Assembly: GCF_003946865.1 (NCBI RefSeq)
Contig: NZ_QXTH01000001.1
Location: forward strand, 496,001 to 560,000
Length of the DNA: 64,000 nt
From: Antribacter gilvus
Lineage (GTDB): Bacteria; Actinomycetota; Actinomycetes; Actinomycetales; Cellulomonadaceae
Direction: 5' to 3'
Shown here: in pieces, positions 1 to 8,338 of the stretch
Numbering within the stretch: the first letter of the stretch is position 1
Layout: every line of letters begins with the position of its first letter
Notes under the pieces: generated by a model
What the model was told of the DNA's origin: nothing
The model's input: the letters and a program-made list of their open reading frames with translations, nothing else
The model's database searches: none
Program-made: the position numbers and the translations under genes

Positions 1-1212
1 GACTTCAACCGCGAGCAGGGCGTCGCGATGGTCGACGAGCACTACTACAACGACCCGTCGTGGTTCCTCTCCAACACCGAGCGGTACGACTCCTACGACC
101 GTGAGGGCCCGCACGTCTTCCTCGGCGAGTACGCCTCCCGCGGCAACGCGTGGTCCAACGCCCTCTCGGAGGCCGCGTACATGACGGGCCTCGAGCGCAA
201 CGCCGACCTGGTGGAGCTGGCCGCGTACGCGCCCATGTTCGCCAACGAGGACTACGTGCAGTGGTCGCCCGACATGATGTGGTTCGACAACGACGAGGCC
301 TGGGGCTCGACGAGCTACTACACGCAGCAGATGTTCATGACGAACACGGGCGACCAGGTGGTCCCGTCGCAGCACGTGGGCCCCGAGGCCACGCCGGAGG
401 ACCTCTCCGGAGGCGTGTTCCTCTCGACGTGGGCCACGTCCGCCGCGTACGACGACGTCGTGGTCACCGACAACGCGACCGGCGACGTCCTGTACTCGGA
501 CGACTTCTCCGGCGCCTCGACGTGGACACCTGAGCGCGGCACCTGGGCCGTCCAGGACGGCGAGTACGTGCAGTCCAGCACGACCGTCGAGGACGCGCGC
601 GCCCTCATCCCGGACGCGTACGGCCGGGACTGGGACAACTACACGCTCGAGGTCGACGCCCGGAAGCTGGCCGGTGGCGAGGGCTTCCTCGTCGGCTTCG
701 CTGCCGGTGCGGCCGACCAGTTCTACTGGTGGAACCTGGGTGGCTGGGGCAACTCGCGCCAGGCGCTCGAGCGGGCCGCGGGCGCCCGGCAGGGTGAGGT
801 GGCAGCGGTCGAGGGCCACTCGCTGGTCACGGGCCAGGACTACCACGTGAAGGTCGTCGTGTCCGGGCGCACCATCGAGATGTACCTCGACGGCGTGCTC
901 CAGATGACGTACACGGAGCCCGTCACGCAGTCGCTCTACCAGGTGGTGACCACGGACGAGGCGACGGGCGACCTGCTCCTCAAGGTCGTCAACCCGTACG
1001 GCTCCGTGGCGCGTACGTCCGTGTCGGTTGCGGGCTACGAGGTGGCAGCGGAGGTCGGGGTGACCGAGATGAGCGGGCCGCCGTCGGCCATGAACACCAA
1101 GGCGAACCCGACCCGGGTGGTGCCGACCGAGGGCACCTGGGACGGCGGGGCGGACGAGTTCGTGTACGACTTCGCGCCGTACTCGATCACGTTCCTGCGC
1201 CTGACGGACTGA
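1..1212 (+). CDS. GH51-type alpha-L-arabinofuranosidase, 3' part
   Basis: The gene enters the window already open, so the N-terminus is missing and about 403 residues are visible. The motif VFLGEYAS near residue 40 resembles the nucleophile strand of the GH51 arabinofuranosidases that carry a C-terminal beta-sandwich. It is followed by the aromatic-rich stretch DYVQWSPDMMWFDN. Between the catalytic part and the final beta-sandwich lies an inserted jelly-roll-like module (about residues 145-330, DDFSGASTWTPERGTW...), reminiscent of concanavalin/CBM66-like sugar-binding folds. The protein ends DFAPYSITFLRLTD, typical of the C-terminal domain of this group. It probably releases arabinose side chains outside the cell, but the signal peptide is off-window. 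The family is fairly certain; the substrate is inferred. Confidence 0.8.
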   Translation, partial: DFNREQGVAMVDEHYYNDPSWFLSNTERYDSYDREGPHVFLGEYASRGNAWSNALSEAAYMTGLERNADLVELAAYAPMFANEDYVQWSPDMMWFDNDEAWGSTSYYTQQMFMTNTGDQVVPSQHVGPEATPEDLSGGVFLSTWATSAAYDDVVVTDNATGDVLYSDDFSGASTWTPERGTWAVQDGEYVQSSTTVEDARALIPDAYGRDWDNYTLEVDARKLAGGEGFLVGFAAGAADQFYWWNLGGWGNSRQALERAAGARQGEVAAVEGHSLVTGQDYHVKVVVSGRTIEMYLDGVLQMTYTEPVTQSLYQVVTTDEATGDLLLKVVNPYGSVARTSVSVAGYEVAAEVGVTEMSGPPSAMNTKANPTRVVPTEGTWDGGADEFVYDFAPYSITFLRLTD

Positions 1213-1218
1213 CCCCCC

Positions 1219-1301
1219 TCTCGCCGAGACAGCGAGTTCGTCCGCCTGCGGAGCCGGCCGGCCCGGCCCCGCAGGCGGACGAGCTCACTGTCTCGGCGAG
1301 A
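1219..1301. terminator. Long inverted repeat between GH51 and GH27 genes
   Basis: The arms are 33 nt (1219-1251 and 1269-1301) and match at 31 of 33 positions around a 17-nt loop. The repeat begins 7 bp after the upstream stop codon and ends 28 bp before the next start. It probably acts as a transcription terminator or mRNA-end stabiliser. There is no U-tract. Confidence 0.75.
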
Positions 1302-1329
1302 CTGTGCCCAGCAACGAGAGGAAGCATCC

Positions 1330-2670
1330 ATGGCACGACGACCCAGCCCCGCACCCCCGCTGGGGTGGAACTCCTGGGACAGCTACGGCACCACGGTCAC
1401 CGAGGAGGAGGTCCTCGCCAACGCGCGGTTCCTCGCCGAGCACCTGGCTCCGGCGGGGTGGGACACCGTGGTCGTGGACATCCAGTGGTACGAGCCCACC
1501 GCGCGCGCCGGCGGCTACAACGAGGCGGCGCCGCTGCTGCTCGACGCCGACGGGGTACAGGTGCCGGTCCCGGCGCGGTTCCCGTCGTCGGCGGGAGGGG
1601 CCGGATTCGCGCCCCTGGCCGCCGCGGTGAACGACCTCGGCCTGAAGCTCGGGATCCACGTGATGCGCGGCATCCCGCGCCGAGCCGTGGAGGCGGACCT
1701 GCCCGTGCCCGGCACGCCGTACCGCACGGGCGAGATCGCCGACCGCGCGTCGGTCTGCCCCTGGAACTCGGACAACTACGGCCTCGACCACGCCCACCCG
1801 GGCGCCCAGGCGTGGCTCGACCTCCAGATCGATCGGTTCGTCGGCTGGGGCGTCACGTTCCTCAAGGTCGACGACATGCTCGCGCCGTACCACGCGGACG
1901 CCGTCGAGGCGCTCGCCCTCGCCGTCTCGCGGGCCGAGGGACGGCACGGGCGCGAGGTGACGATCTCCCTCTCGCCCGGCACGCACCTCTCCCTCGCGCA
2001 TCTCGAGCACCTGCGCCGGCACGCCGACCTGTGGCGCGTCTCCGACGACCTCTGGGACCGCTGGGACGACACCGAGGCCCAGTTCGCCCGCATGGCCCGC
2101 TGGGCACCGCACCAGGGCGAGCAGGGCTGGGCCGACGCCGACATGCTCCCCCTCGGGCGCATCGGCCTCCGCGCCGAGCGGGGCGAGCCGCGCGACAGCC
2201 TGCTCACCACCGACGAGCGTCGCACCATGCTCTCGCTGTGGAACCTCGCCCGGTCGCCGCTGTTCGTGGGCGGCGACCTGCCGACGTCGGACGCGGCCAC
2301 GGTCCGCGACCTGGGCAACACCGAGGTGCTCGACGTCGGACGGCACTCCGCTGGCGGCCGTGAGCTCCTGCGCGAGGGCGACCTCGTGGTGTGGGGCGCC
2401 TCCGGGGCCGGTCCGCGCGCGGGCGTGCGGTGGGCCGGGCTGTTCAACACCGGGGCGTCGTCCCTGGTGGCGAGGGTCCCGGCCGCGTCGGCGGGCCTGG
2501 CGGACCTGGCGGGCCTGGCGGGCCTGGCGCAGGGCAGCCTGCTCGACCTGTGGACGGGGGAGGAGGTCGCCCTGGTGACCGGCGCGGCGGAGACGGGCGG
2601 CGACGCCGTGGTCGACGTCGAGATCCCGCCGCACGGGGTCCGGCTGCTCCGGACGACGACGCCGAGGTAG
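1330..2670 (+). CDS. GH27 alpha-galactosidase
   Basis: The 446-residue protein opens with PPLGWNSWDSYG, the hallmark of clan GH-D alpha-galactosidases. The motif FLKVDDML places the expected nucleophile at Asp181, and WRVSDDLWD provides the acid/base Asp at about 239-240. No signal peptide is visible, so the enzyme is probably cytoplasmic and hydrolyses imported alpha-galactosides such as melibiose or raffinose-type sugars, or side chains of pectic oligomers. GAGAGGAAG upstream supports the ATG. Near residues 385-400 there is a short repeat (GLADLAGLAGLAQG) in the C-terminal beta domain. The last codons and the TAG stop lie inside a 43-bp palindrome. Confidence 0.88.
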   Translation: MARRPSPAPPLGWNSWDSYGTTVTEEEVLANARFLAEHLAPAGWDTVVVDIQWYEPTARAGGYNEAAPLLLDADGVQVPVPARFPSSAGGAGFAPLAAAVNDLGLKLGIHVMRGIPRRAVEADLPVPGTPYRTGEIADRASVCPWNSDNYGLDHAHPGAQAWLDLQIDRFVGWGVTFLKVDDMLAPYHADAVEALALAVSRAEGRHGREVTISLSPGTHLSLAHLEHLRRHADLWRVSDDLWDRWDDTEAQFARMARWAPHQGEQGWADADMLPLGRIGLRAERGEPRDSLLTTDERRTMLSLWNLARSPLFVGGDLPTSDAATVRDLGNTEVLDVGRHSAGGRELLREGDLVVWGASGAGPRAGVRWAGLFNTGASSLVARVPAASAGLADLAGLAGLAQGSLLDLWTGEEVALVTGAAETGGDAVVDVEIPPHGVRLLRTTTPR

Positions 2671-2702
2671 TGCCTTCGTCGGACGAAGGCACTATCTCGG
2701 CG
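2660..2702. repeat. 43-bp palindromic element, copy 1
   Basis: The arms are 21 nt around a single spacer base, with one arm mismatch. The element starts CGCCGAGGTAGTGCCTTCGT. The stop codon of the GH27 gene (TAG, 2668-2670) is inside the left arm. Same architecture as the copies at 5609 and 45478. Likely also terminates transcription. Confidence 0.8.
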
Positions 2703-2755
2703 AGCAGGCGAGCGGGTGAGCAGGCGAGCAGGCGAGCGGGCGAGCAGGTGGTCCC
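2699..2755. repeat. Tandem 8-bp GCGAGCAG/GCGAGCGG repeat
   Basis: About six degenerate copies of an 8-bp unit directly follow the palindrome and run to the 3' end of the convergent lacI gene. It appears non-coding and may be slippage-prone. Confidence 0.7.
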
Positions 2756-2768
2756 GGGCGAGGGTCGT

Positions 2769-3878
2769 TCAGGCCGACGGAGCCAGCTCGACGGTGACCT
2801 CTTCGACGCCGCCCGCCTGCACGGCGACGACGCGGCCCTCGGCGCCCGCCGGGACGTCGCCGGTGGACTCGCGCCCGACGATCCGGGAGTCGGGCACCAC
2901 GCGCCGGAACGTCGCGGCCCCCGGGGCGGCGCTGCCGTTCAGGCCGGCGATCCGCTCGAGCAGGAGCTCGACGGCGGTCACGGCGATCTGCTCGCGGCCC
3001 GGGTCCACCGACGACAGCGACGGCACGGAGTAGCGCACGTCGTCGATGTCGTCGAAGCCGATGAGCGCCACGTCGCCCGGCACGTCGATCCGGCGGGCGT
3101 GCAGAGCGTGCAGCGCACCGAGCGCCATCGCGTCGTTGAGGGCGAAGACGGCGTCGATCTCGACCCCGTCGTCGAGCATCTGGGCCATGGTCTCCGACCC
3201 GGTGGACCGGTGCCACAGCCCCGCCTCGCCGACGAGTGCCGGGTCGTACGGGATCCCCGCCTCGAGGAGCGCCTGCCGGTAGCCCTCGGTGCGGAGCGCC
3301 GCGGAGCCCACCTGCTCGCCCTCGTGCGCGCCGACCACCGCGATGCGGCGCCGGCCGAGGGAGATGAGGTGCTGCGTGGCCGCCCGCGCGGCGGCGACGT
3401 TGTTCATGGTCACGTGGTCAGCGGGCGCGCCGAACACGCGCTCGCCCAGCACCACGAGGGGGTACTCGACGTCGAACAGCGCCAGGTCCTCGGGGCCGAG
3501 CGCCAGCGGGGAGAAGATCAGCCCGTCGGTGAGGTGGCGTCGTCGGCCGGACAGCACCTCGGCCTCGCGCTCACGGCTCGCGCTGGTCTGCTCGATGAGC
3601 ACCGTCCAGCCGCGCTCGTCGGCGGCGCGGATGACGGAGTCGGCCAGCTCGGCGAAGTAGGGCAGCGACAGCTCGGGGACGGCGAGGGTGACCATGCCGG
3701 TGCGCCGGGTGCGCAGGTTCCGCGCGGACACGTTGACGCGGTAGCCCAGCTCGGAGATGGCCTCCTCGACCCTCTCGCGCGTCTCCGTGCGGATGTACGG
3801 GTACCCGTTCACCACGTTCGACACGGTCTTGATCGACACGCCGGCGCGCTGCGCCACGTCGTGCATGGTGACCGCCAC
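2769..3878 (-). CDS. LacI-family transcriptional regulator
   Basis: The protein has an N-terminal LacI helix-turn-helix (MHDVAQRAGVSIKTVSNVVNG) followed by a periplasmic-binding-protein-like effector domain (LPYFAELADSVIRAADERGW ... DVALIGFDDIDDVRYSVPSLSSVD). The GTG start at 3878 is chosen because GGAGGG lies 8 nt upstream on the minus strand; the internal ATG at 3866 is an alternative. At 369 residues it has the usual family length. It is divergent from a GH51 gene, with a perfect 16-bp palindrome between them, so it probably represses itself and the arabinan genes until an arabinose-type inducer binds. The effector cannot be read from sequence. Confidence 0.92.
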   Translation of the reverse strand: MAVTMHDVAQRAGVSIKTVSNVVNGYPYIRTETRERVEEAISELGYRVNVSARNLRTRRTGMVTLAVPELSLPYFAELADSVIRAADERGWTVLIEQTSASREREAEVLSGRRRHLTDGLIFSPLALGPEDLALFDVEYPLVVLGERVFGAPADHVTMNNVAAARAATQHLISLGRRRIAVVGAHEGEQVGSAALRTEGYRQALLEAGIPYDPALVGEAGLWHRSTGSETMAQMLDDGVEIDAVFALNDAMALGALHALHARRIDVPGDVALIGFDDIDDVRYSVPSLSSVDPGREQIAVTAVELLLERIAGLNGSAAPGAATFRRVVPDSRIVGRESTGDVPAGAEGRVVAVQAGGVEEVTVELAPSA

Positions 3879-4013
3879 GGTCTCAGCCCTCCGGGTTCCG
3901 TCACGCCTCGGGCTGTCGCCACGAGCTCTCCACACAGCCTAGGGGACCGCACCCGGCCCCACGGCCGTGCGCACCGTGATCGGGACGTGGTGCGCCGGCC
4001 CGGCGTCCGGTAC

Positions 4014-4029
4014 TCTACAACGTTGTAGA
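4014..4029. promoter_or_regulatory. LacI-type operator (perfect 16-bp palindrome)
   Basis: TCTACAACGTTGTAGA is a perfect palindrome with the central CG step typical of LacI-family operators. It overlaps a possible -10 (TACTCT, 4011-4016) 28 bp before the GH51 start. It lies between the divergent lacI and GH51 genes. A related half-site occurs at 9870-9885. Confidence 0.8.
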
Positions 4030-4056
4030 TAACCTGCACCACAACCGAGGAATCTG

Positions 4057-5586
4057 ATGACGACGTCACTCCCCCGCATCGTCCTGCACCCCGACTTCCG
4101 GGTCGGCCCGGTGGACCGGCGCCTGTTCGGCTCTTTCGTGGAGCACCTGGGCCGCGCGGTCTACACCGGCATCTACGAGCCGGGCCACACCGAGGCCGAC
4201 GAGCACGGCTTCCGGCGCGACGTCGCCGGGCTCACCCGCGAGCTCGGGGTCAGCATGGTGCGCTACCCCGGCGGCAACTTCGTCTCCAACTACGTCTGGG
4301 AGGACGGCGTCGGCCCCGTCGAGGACCGCAAGCCGTTCCTCGACCTCGCCTGGCGCACCGTGGAGCCCAACCTGGTGGGCACCGACGAGTTCCTGCAGTG
4401 GGCGGAGCGCGAGGGCATCGAGCCGATGATGGCGGTGAACCTCGGCACCCGGGGCGTCGACGCCGCGGCCGCCCTCGTGGAGTACTGCAACGGCGAGGCC
4501 GGCACCCGGTGGGCCGACCTGCGCATCGCCAACGGCCGGGTCGAGCCGTACAAGGTCCGGCTCTGGTGCCTGGGCAACGAGATGGACGGCCCGTGGCAGA
4601 TCGGCCACAAGGACGCGCACGAGTACGGCAAGCTCGCCCGCAACGCGGGCCACGCGATGAAGCTCGTGGACCCGTCGATCGAGCTCGTGGCCTGCGGCTC
4701 GTCCTCCATGCAGATGCCGACGTTCGGCGAGTGGGAGCAGACGGTCCTCTCCTACACGTACGACCTCGTCGACCACATCTCCATGCACGCCTACTACGAG
4801 GAGCTGGACGGCGACCGCGCCTCGTTCCTGGGCTCCGGCACCGCGATGGACCGCTTCATCCGCCGCGTGGTCTCCACCGCCGACGCCGTGGGCGCCCGAC
4901 GCCGCTCGGACAAGAAGATCACCATCTCGTTCGACGAGTGGAACGTCTGGTACCTGCAGTCGCGCTTCCCGGGCGAGCAGAACCTGCCCATCCAGAAGGA
5001 CGCGCCGCGCATCATCGAGGACGTCTACTCGGGCCTCGACGCCGTCGTGGTGGGCGACCTCCTCGTCACCCTCCTCAACCACGCCGACCGCGTGCCGGTC
5101 GCCTGCCTCGCGCAGCTGGTCAACGTGATCGCGCCGATCATGACCGAGCCTGGCGGCGAGTCCTGGCGCCAGCCCACCTTCCACCCGTTCGCCACCGCGG
5201 CCCGCCTCGCCCAGGGTGACGCCCTGGACGTCCGGGTCACGTCGCCCACCCTGGCCACCAAGGCCCACGGCAACGTCCCGGTGGTCACGGCGGCGGCCAC
5301 GCTGTCCGACGACGGAGTCTCCCTCTTCCTCACCAACCGCTCGGCCGAGACCGTCGAGGTGGAGGTGGTCCACGCCGGCGCCGCGCTTGTGCTCACCGAG
5401 GGTTGGTCCATGACCGCCGACCACGAGCCCGCCGTCGCCGGGCCCGAGCACGCCGCGAAGGTGGCGGCGGCGCACTGGGGCGAGTACGACGTCGTCGGCC
5501 AGGTGAAGACCGAGGGGGCCGTCACGACGGTGCGCCTCGCGCCGGAGTCCTGGACGGCCGTGACGGGCACGCTGACGCACGCCTGA
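4057..5586 (+). CDS. GH51 alpha-L-arabinofuranosidase (intracellular)
   Basis: The 509-residue enzyme lacks a signal peptide. It removes terminal alpha-L-arabinofuranosyl residues from arabino-oligosaccharides in the cytoplasm. The acid/base Glu is at residue 175 (GNEMDGPW) and the nucleophile Glu at 294 (SFDEWNVW), the same numbering known for the well-studied Geobacillus AbfA. A beta-sandwich domain follows from about residue 380. GAGGAATCTG precedes the ATG. It shares long identical blocks with the second GH51 at 9942, so the two are paralogues on either side of the ABC importer. The LacI operator directly upstream suggests induction by arabinose or arabino-oligosaccharides. Confidence 0.95.
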   Translation: MTTSLPRIVLHPDFRVGPVDRRLFGSFVEHLGRAVYTGIYEPGHTEADEHGFRRDVAGLTRELGVSMVRYPGGNFVSNYVWEDGVGPVEDRKPFLDLAWRTVEPNLVGTDEFLQWAEREGIEPMMAVNLGTRGVDAAAALVEYCNGEAGTRWADLRIANGRVEPYKVRLWCLGNEMDGPWQIGHKDAHEYGKLARNAGHAMKLVDPSIELVACGSSSMQMPTFGEWEQTVLSYTYDLVDHISMHAYYEELDGDRASFLGSGTAMDRFIRRVVSTADAVGARRRSDKKITISFDEWNVWYLQSRFPGEQNLPIQKDAPRIIEDVYSGLDAVVVGDLLVTLLNHADRVPVACLAQLVNVIAPIMTEPGGESWRQPTFHPFATAARLAQGDALDVRVTSPTLATKAHGNVPVVTAAATLSDDGVSLFLTNRSAETVEVEVVHAGAALVLTEGWSMTADHEPAVAGPEHAAKVAAAHWGEYDVVGQVKTEGAVTTVRLAPESWTAVTGTLTHA

Positions 5587-5608
5587 CCCACGCGCAGCAG
5601 CAGGACCC

Positions 5609-5651
5609 CGCCGAGGTAGTGACTTCGTCCGACGGAGTGACTACCTCGGCG
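5609..5651. repeat. 43-bp palindromic element, copy 2
   Basis: It has 21-nt arms around one spacer base and starts CGCCGAGGTAGTGACTTCGT; two arm positions are mismatched. It separates the convergent GH51 and DUF624 genes, overlapping the 3' end of the latter. It is probably a bidirectional terminator and belongs to the same family as the copies at 2660 and 45478. Confidence 0.8.
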
Positions 5652-6405
5652 CTTCGGCGTCTGCGGCGCGCTCGTCGATCTTGCGCAGGCGGTCGTCCAC
5701 CAGCCGGCCCGTGGCCCACAGGGGGAACGAGACGCCGGCGAGCGCCGCCGCCAGCGGCACTCCCAGGGCGACGGCCGCCGTGGCCGCGAGGGCGACCAGG
5801 ACGGCGAGGGCCGTCCCCGGGCCGAGGATCGGTGCCAGCAGGAGGAAGCGCCACACGGCCGGTGCGCCGTCGTCGTACCGCAGGGCCACGCGCGGCCACC
5901 AGGCCAGCACGACGGCGCCCCACCCGCTCACCAGGACGAGGCCCACCTGGAAGGCTGCCCGTGCCGGGCCCTCGGCCGCGGCGATCACCGCGGTGTCGAG
6001 CCAGACGAGGGTGCCCGCGACCCAGACGGGCGCGAAGAGCAGGTTGGCGCGCCGCCAGCCGGAACGCCAGGTGCGCCAGAAGCCGCGCCAGGGCGCGTCC
6101 GCGTGCTCGTCGTCGAGCAGGACGGTGCTCCCGGCGCGGAGAGCAGGGCCGAGGCCCAGCAGCACCCCGCCCGCGAGCGTGCCGAGCACCACCAGGACGT
6201 TCACCTCGACCATGCGCGTCACCCAGCGGAGAACCGCCATGACGCCGCCGGCCCAGCCCGCGTCCGCCCCGGCGTCGCCCGAGCTCTCGCGACCCCGCCC
6301 GGACGCGCCGGCGGCCCGCCCGGACGCGCTCCCGGACGCGCCGGAGGGGCGCACCGAGCCGGTGCGCCCCTCCGCCGGGCGGTCTGAAGCCGCCGGTCCG
6401 TTCAT
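5641..6405 (-). CDS. YesL/DUF624-family membrane protein
   Basis: The 254-residue protein starts with a low-complexity Gly/Ala/Arg-rich region (about 1-50) and then has five or six hydrophobic segments (for example VNVLVVLGTLAGGVLLGLGP and WGAVVLAWW). The order and the amphipathic segment after the first helix (FWRTWRSGWRRANLLF) match DUF624/YesL proteins, which are commonly encoded beside MalEFG-type sugar importers. The ATG is one base beyond the stop codon of the upstream permease gene, so it is co-transcribed last in the importer operon. Its biochemical role is unknown; an accessory role in oligosaccharide uptake is inferred from context. Confidence 0.78.
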   Translation of the reverse strand: MNGPAASDRPAEGRTGSVRPSGASGSASGRAAGASGRGRESSGDAGADAGWAGGVMAVLRWVTRMVEVNVLVVLGTLAGGVLLGLGPALRAGSTVLLDDEHADAPWRGFWRTWRSGWRRANLLFAPVWVAGTLVWLDTAVIAAAEGPARAAFQVGLVLVSGWGAVVLAWWPRVALRYDDGAPAVWRFLLLAPILGPGTALAVLVALAATAAVALGVPLAAALAGVSFPLWATGRLVDDRLRKIDERAADAEAPR

Positions 6406-6406
6406 G

Positions 6407-7360
6407 TCAGCCCTTCGCGCCGGTCAGCGCGACCGACTCGACGATCTGCCGCTGGAAGATCAGGAACACCACGAGGATAGGCACCAGGGCGATGAACGAC
6501 GCACCCATGATCAGCGGGTAGTCCCGCTGCGTGGCGTACTGGACGTTCATGTTCGCGATGACCACCTGCAGCGTCTGGTTCTGCGGGGTGTTCAGGTACA
6601 GGATCGGCGCGAGGTAGTCGTTCCACACCGCCATGAACCACAGGATGAACTGCGCCGCGACCGCCGGCCGGATGATCGGCAGGATCATGCGCCAGAAGAT
6701 CTGCCAGTAGGACGCGCCGTCGATCTTGGCCGCCTCGACGATCGAGTTGGGCACGTTCTCGAGGTACTGCCGCAGGAAGAAGATCATCACGATGTTGCCG
6801 AAGATCGCGGGAACGATCAGGGGCAGCAGGGTGTCGACCCAGCCGATCTTCGAGAACATGACGAACTGCGGGATCATCAGCGTCGGGAACGGGATCATGA
6901 TGCCCGACAGCAGGCCGATGAAGATGGCGTTACGGGCCGGCAGGCGCATCTTCGCCAGAGCGAAGGCGGCCAGCGCGCAGGTGAACGTACCGATCACGGT
7001 CACGGTGAGCGACACGGTGATGCTGTTGCGGATACCGGACAGGATGAGGGAGTCGTCCCACATCCGCACGTAGGTGTCCCACTGGGGAACGGCCGGGATC
7101 CACACGGGCGGCAGCGCGAAGACCTCGAGCTTGGTCTTGAGCGATGTCGAGACCATCCAGAGCAGCGGAGCGATCATGACGACAGCGCCGATGGCCAGGA
7201 CGACGAACGTGACCATGTCGACGATCCGGGTGGTGGCCCGGCGGCCGAGCGGCTGGCGGCCGAACGTGGCGCTGAGCGTCCTGCGGGGCGTCCGGCGCGT
7301 CGGAGGGGTGATCGCCGACGCGTCGGCGATCTGGGCGGGAGTCTGTTCCGTCAGGTTCAT
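6407..7360 (-). CDS. Carbohydrate ABC transporter permease (MalG/AraQ type)
   Basis: The 317-residue inner-membrane permease has six predicted helices after an extended cytoplasmic N-terminus. The EAA loop (EAAKIDGASYWQIFWRMILP) that contacts the ATPase is intact. The sequence fits CUT1-family permeases partnered with MalF-type subunits. AAGGAGG lies just upstream of the ATG, and the gap to the preceding permease gene is 10 bp. The operon encodes no ATPase, so a shared one such as MsiK elsewhere in the genome is expected. The substrate is probably an arabino-oligosaccharide, judged only from the flanking GH51 genes and regulator. Confidence 0.93.
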   Translation of the reverse strand: MNLTEQTPAQIADASAITPPTRRTPRRTLSATFGRQPLGRRATTRIVDMVTFVVLAIGAVVMIAPLLWMVSTSLKTKLEVFALPPVWIPAVPQWDTYVRMWDDSLILSGIRNSITVSLTVTVIGTFTCALAAFALAKMRLPARNAIFIGLLSGIMIPFPTLMIPQFVMFSKIGWVDTLLPLIVPAIFGNIVMIFFLRQYLENVPNSIVEAAKIDGASYWQIFWRMILPIIRPAVAAQFILWFMAVWNDYLAPILYLNTPQNQTLQVVIANMNVQYATQRDYPLIMGASFIALVPILVVFLIFQRQIVESVALTGAKG

Positions 7361-7370
7361 GATCCTCCTT

Positions 7371-8267
7371 TCAGTCCAGCACGAAGCTGTTGCGCCGGTT
7401 CAGGCGGAACTGGATGAGCGTGATGACAAGGATGAGGAGACCCAGCACGATCGCCATCGCCGTGCCGTACCCCATCTGCTGGTACTTGAACGCCTGCCGC
7501 CAGATGTACCAGACGGCCGAGGCCGTGCTGAGCTCGGGGCCGCCGGTCGGCGTCATGATGTTGATTTCCGTGAAGATCTGCGCGCCACCGATGACGTTGG
7601 TGACCACGAGGAAGAACGTCACGGGCCGCACCATCGGCAGGGTGATCGCGCGGAACTGCTGCCAGCCGTTCGCGCCGTCGAGCTCGGCCGCCTCGTAGAG
7701 GGTCCGGGGCACGGACTGGATCGCGGCCAGGTACAGGATCATGGAGTAGCCGAGGCCCTTCCAGATCGCCATGGCGATGATGGCCGGCTTGGCGTAGTCC
7801 TTGTCGGCGAGCCAGTTGGGCCCGTCGATCCCGAACCAGGCCAGGACCTGGTTCACCAGGCCGAAGTCACCGTTGTAGGCCCACTGCCACAGGATCGCGA
7901 TCGCGGCGAGCGACGAGATGACGGGCACGTAGTAGATGGTGCGCAGCGCGGTCCGCGCGGGGATCGCGCGGCTCATCCCGATGGCCAGCGCGAGCGAGAG
8001 TGCCAGGCCGATCGGGATGCCGATCATGTAGAAGAACGTGTTGAACAGCGACTGGTGGAAGTACCCGTCGCTGATCACGCGCACGTAGTTGTCGAGACCG
8101 ACGAAACGCGCGACGCCGAGACCGTTCGAGTTCGTCAGCGACGTGTAGAACGCCATCGCGACGGGGTACAGCGTGAAGAGCAGGTAGCCGACCACAGGGG
8201 CGGCGACGAACAGCAGCGCCCACCGGTGTTCCGACCGGTGCAGGCGCGAGGTCCCGGACGACAACAT
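7371..8267 (-). CDS. Carbohydrate ABC transporter permease (MalF/UgpA type)
   Basis: The 298-residue protein has six membrane segments, beginning with WALLFVAAPVVGYLLFTLYP, and an EAA motif (EAAELDGANGWQQFRAITLP). It pairs with the MalG-type permease just downstream to form the channel of a CUT1 sugar importer. The start ATG follows AGGAGCCCGCG on the minus strand. It is the second gene of the operon, about 70 bp after the solute-binding protein gene. Confidence 0.93.
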   Translation of the reverse strand: MLSSGTSRLHRSEHRWALLFVAAPVVGYLLFTLYPVAMAFYTSLTNSNGLGVARFVGLDNYVRVISDGYFHQSLFNTFFYMIGIPIGLALSLALAIGMSRAIPARTALRTIYYVPVISSLAAIAILWQWAYNGDFGLVNQVLAWFGIDGPNWLADKDYAKPAIIAMAIWKGLGYSMILYLAAIQSVPRTLYEAAELDGANGWQQFRAITLPMVRPVTFFLVVTNVIGGAQIFTEINIMTPTGGPELSTASAVWYIWRQAFKYQQMGYGTAMAIVLGLLILVITLIQFRLNRRNSFVLD

Positions 8268-8338
8268 CGCGGGCTCCTTCCGTCGGGGGGACGCGGCCGC
8301 CCCAGGGGCAGGGGCGGCCGCGTCAGTCTGTGGTGGTG

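Noticed and set aside
1285-2634. Long open frame antisense to the GH27 gene
   Set aside because: Arg/Gly/Ala-rich shadow translation typical of GC-rich DNA; the plus strand carries a clear catalytic domain.
4066-5580. 504-residue open frame antisense to GH51
   Set aside because: Composition is that of a shadow frame and no domain motif is present, while the sense strand has both GH51 catalytic glutamates.
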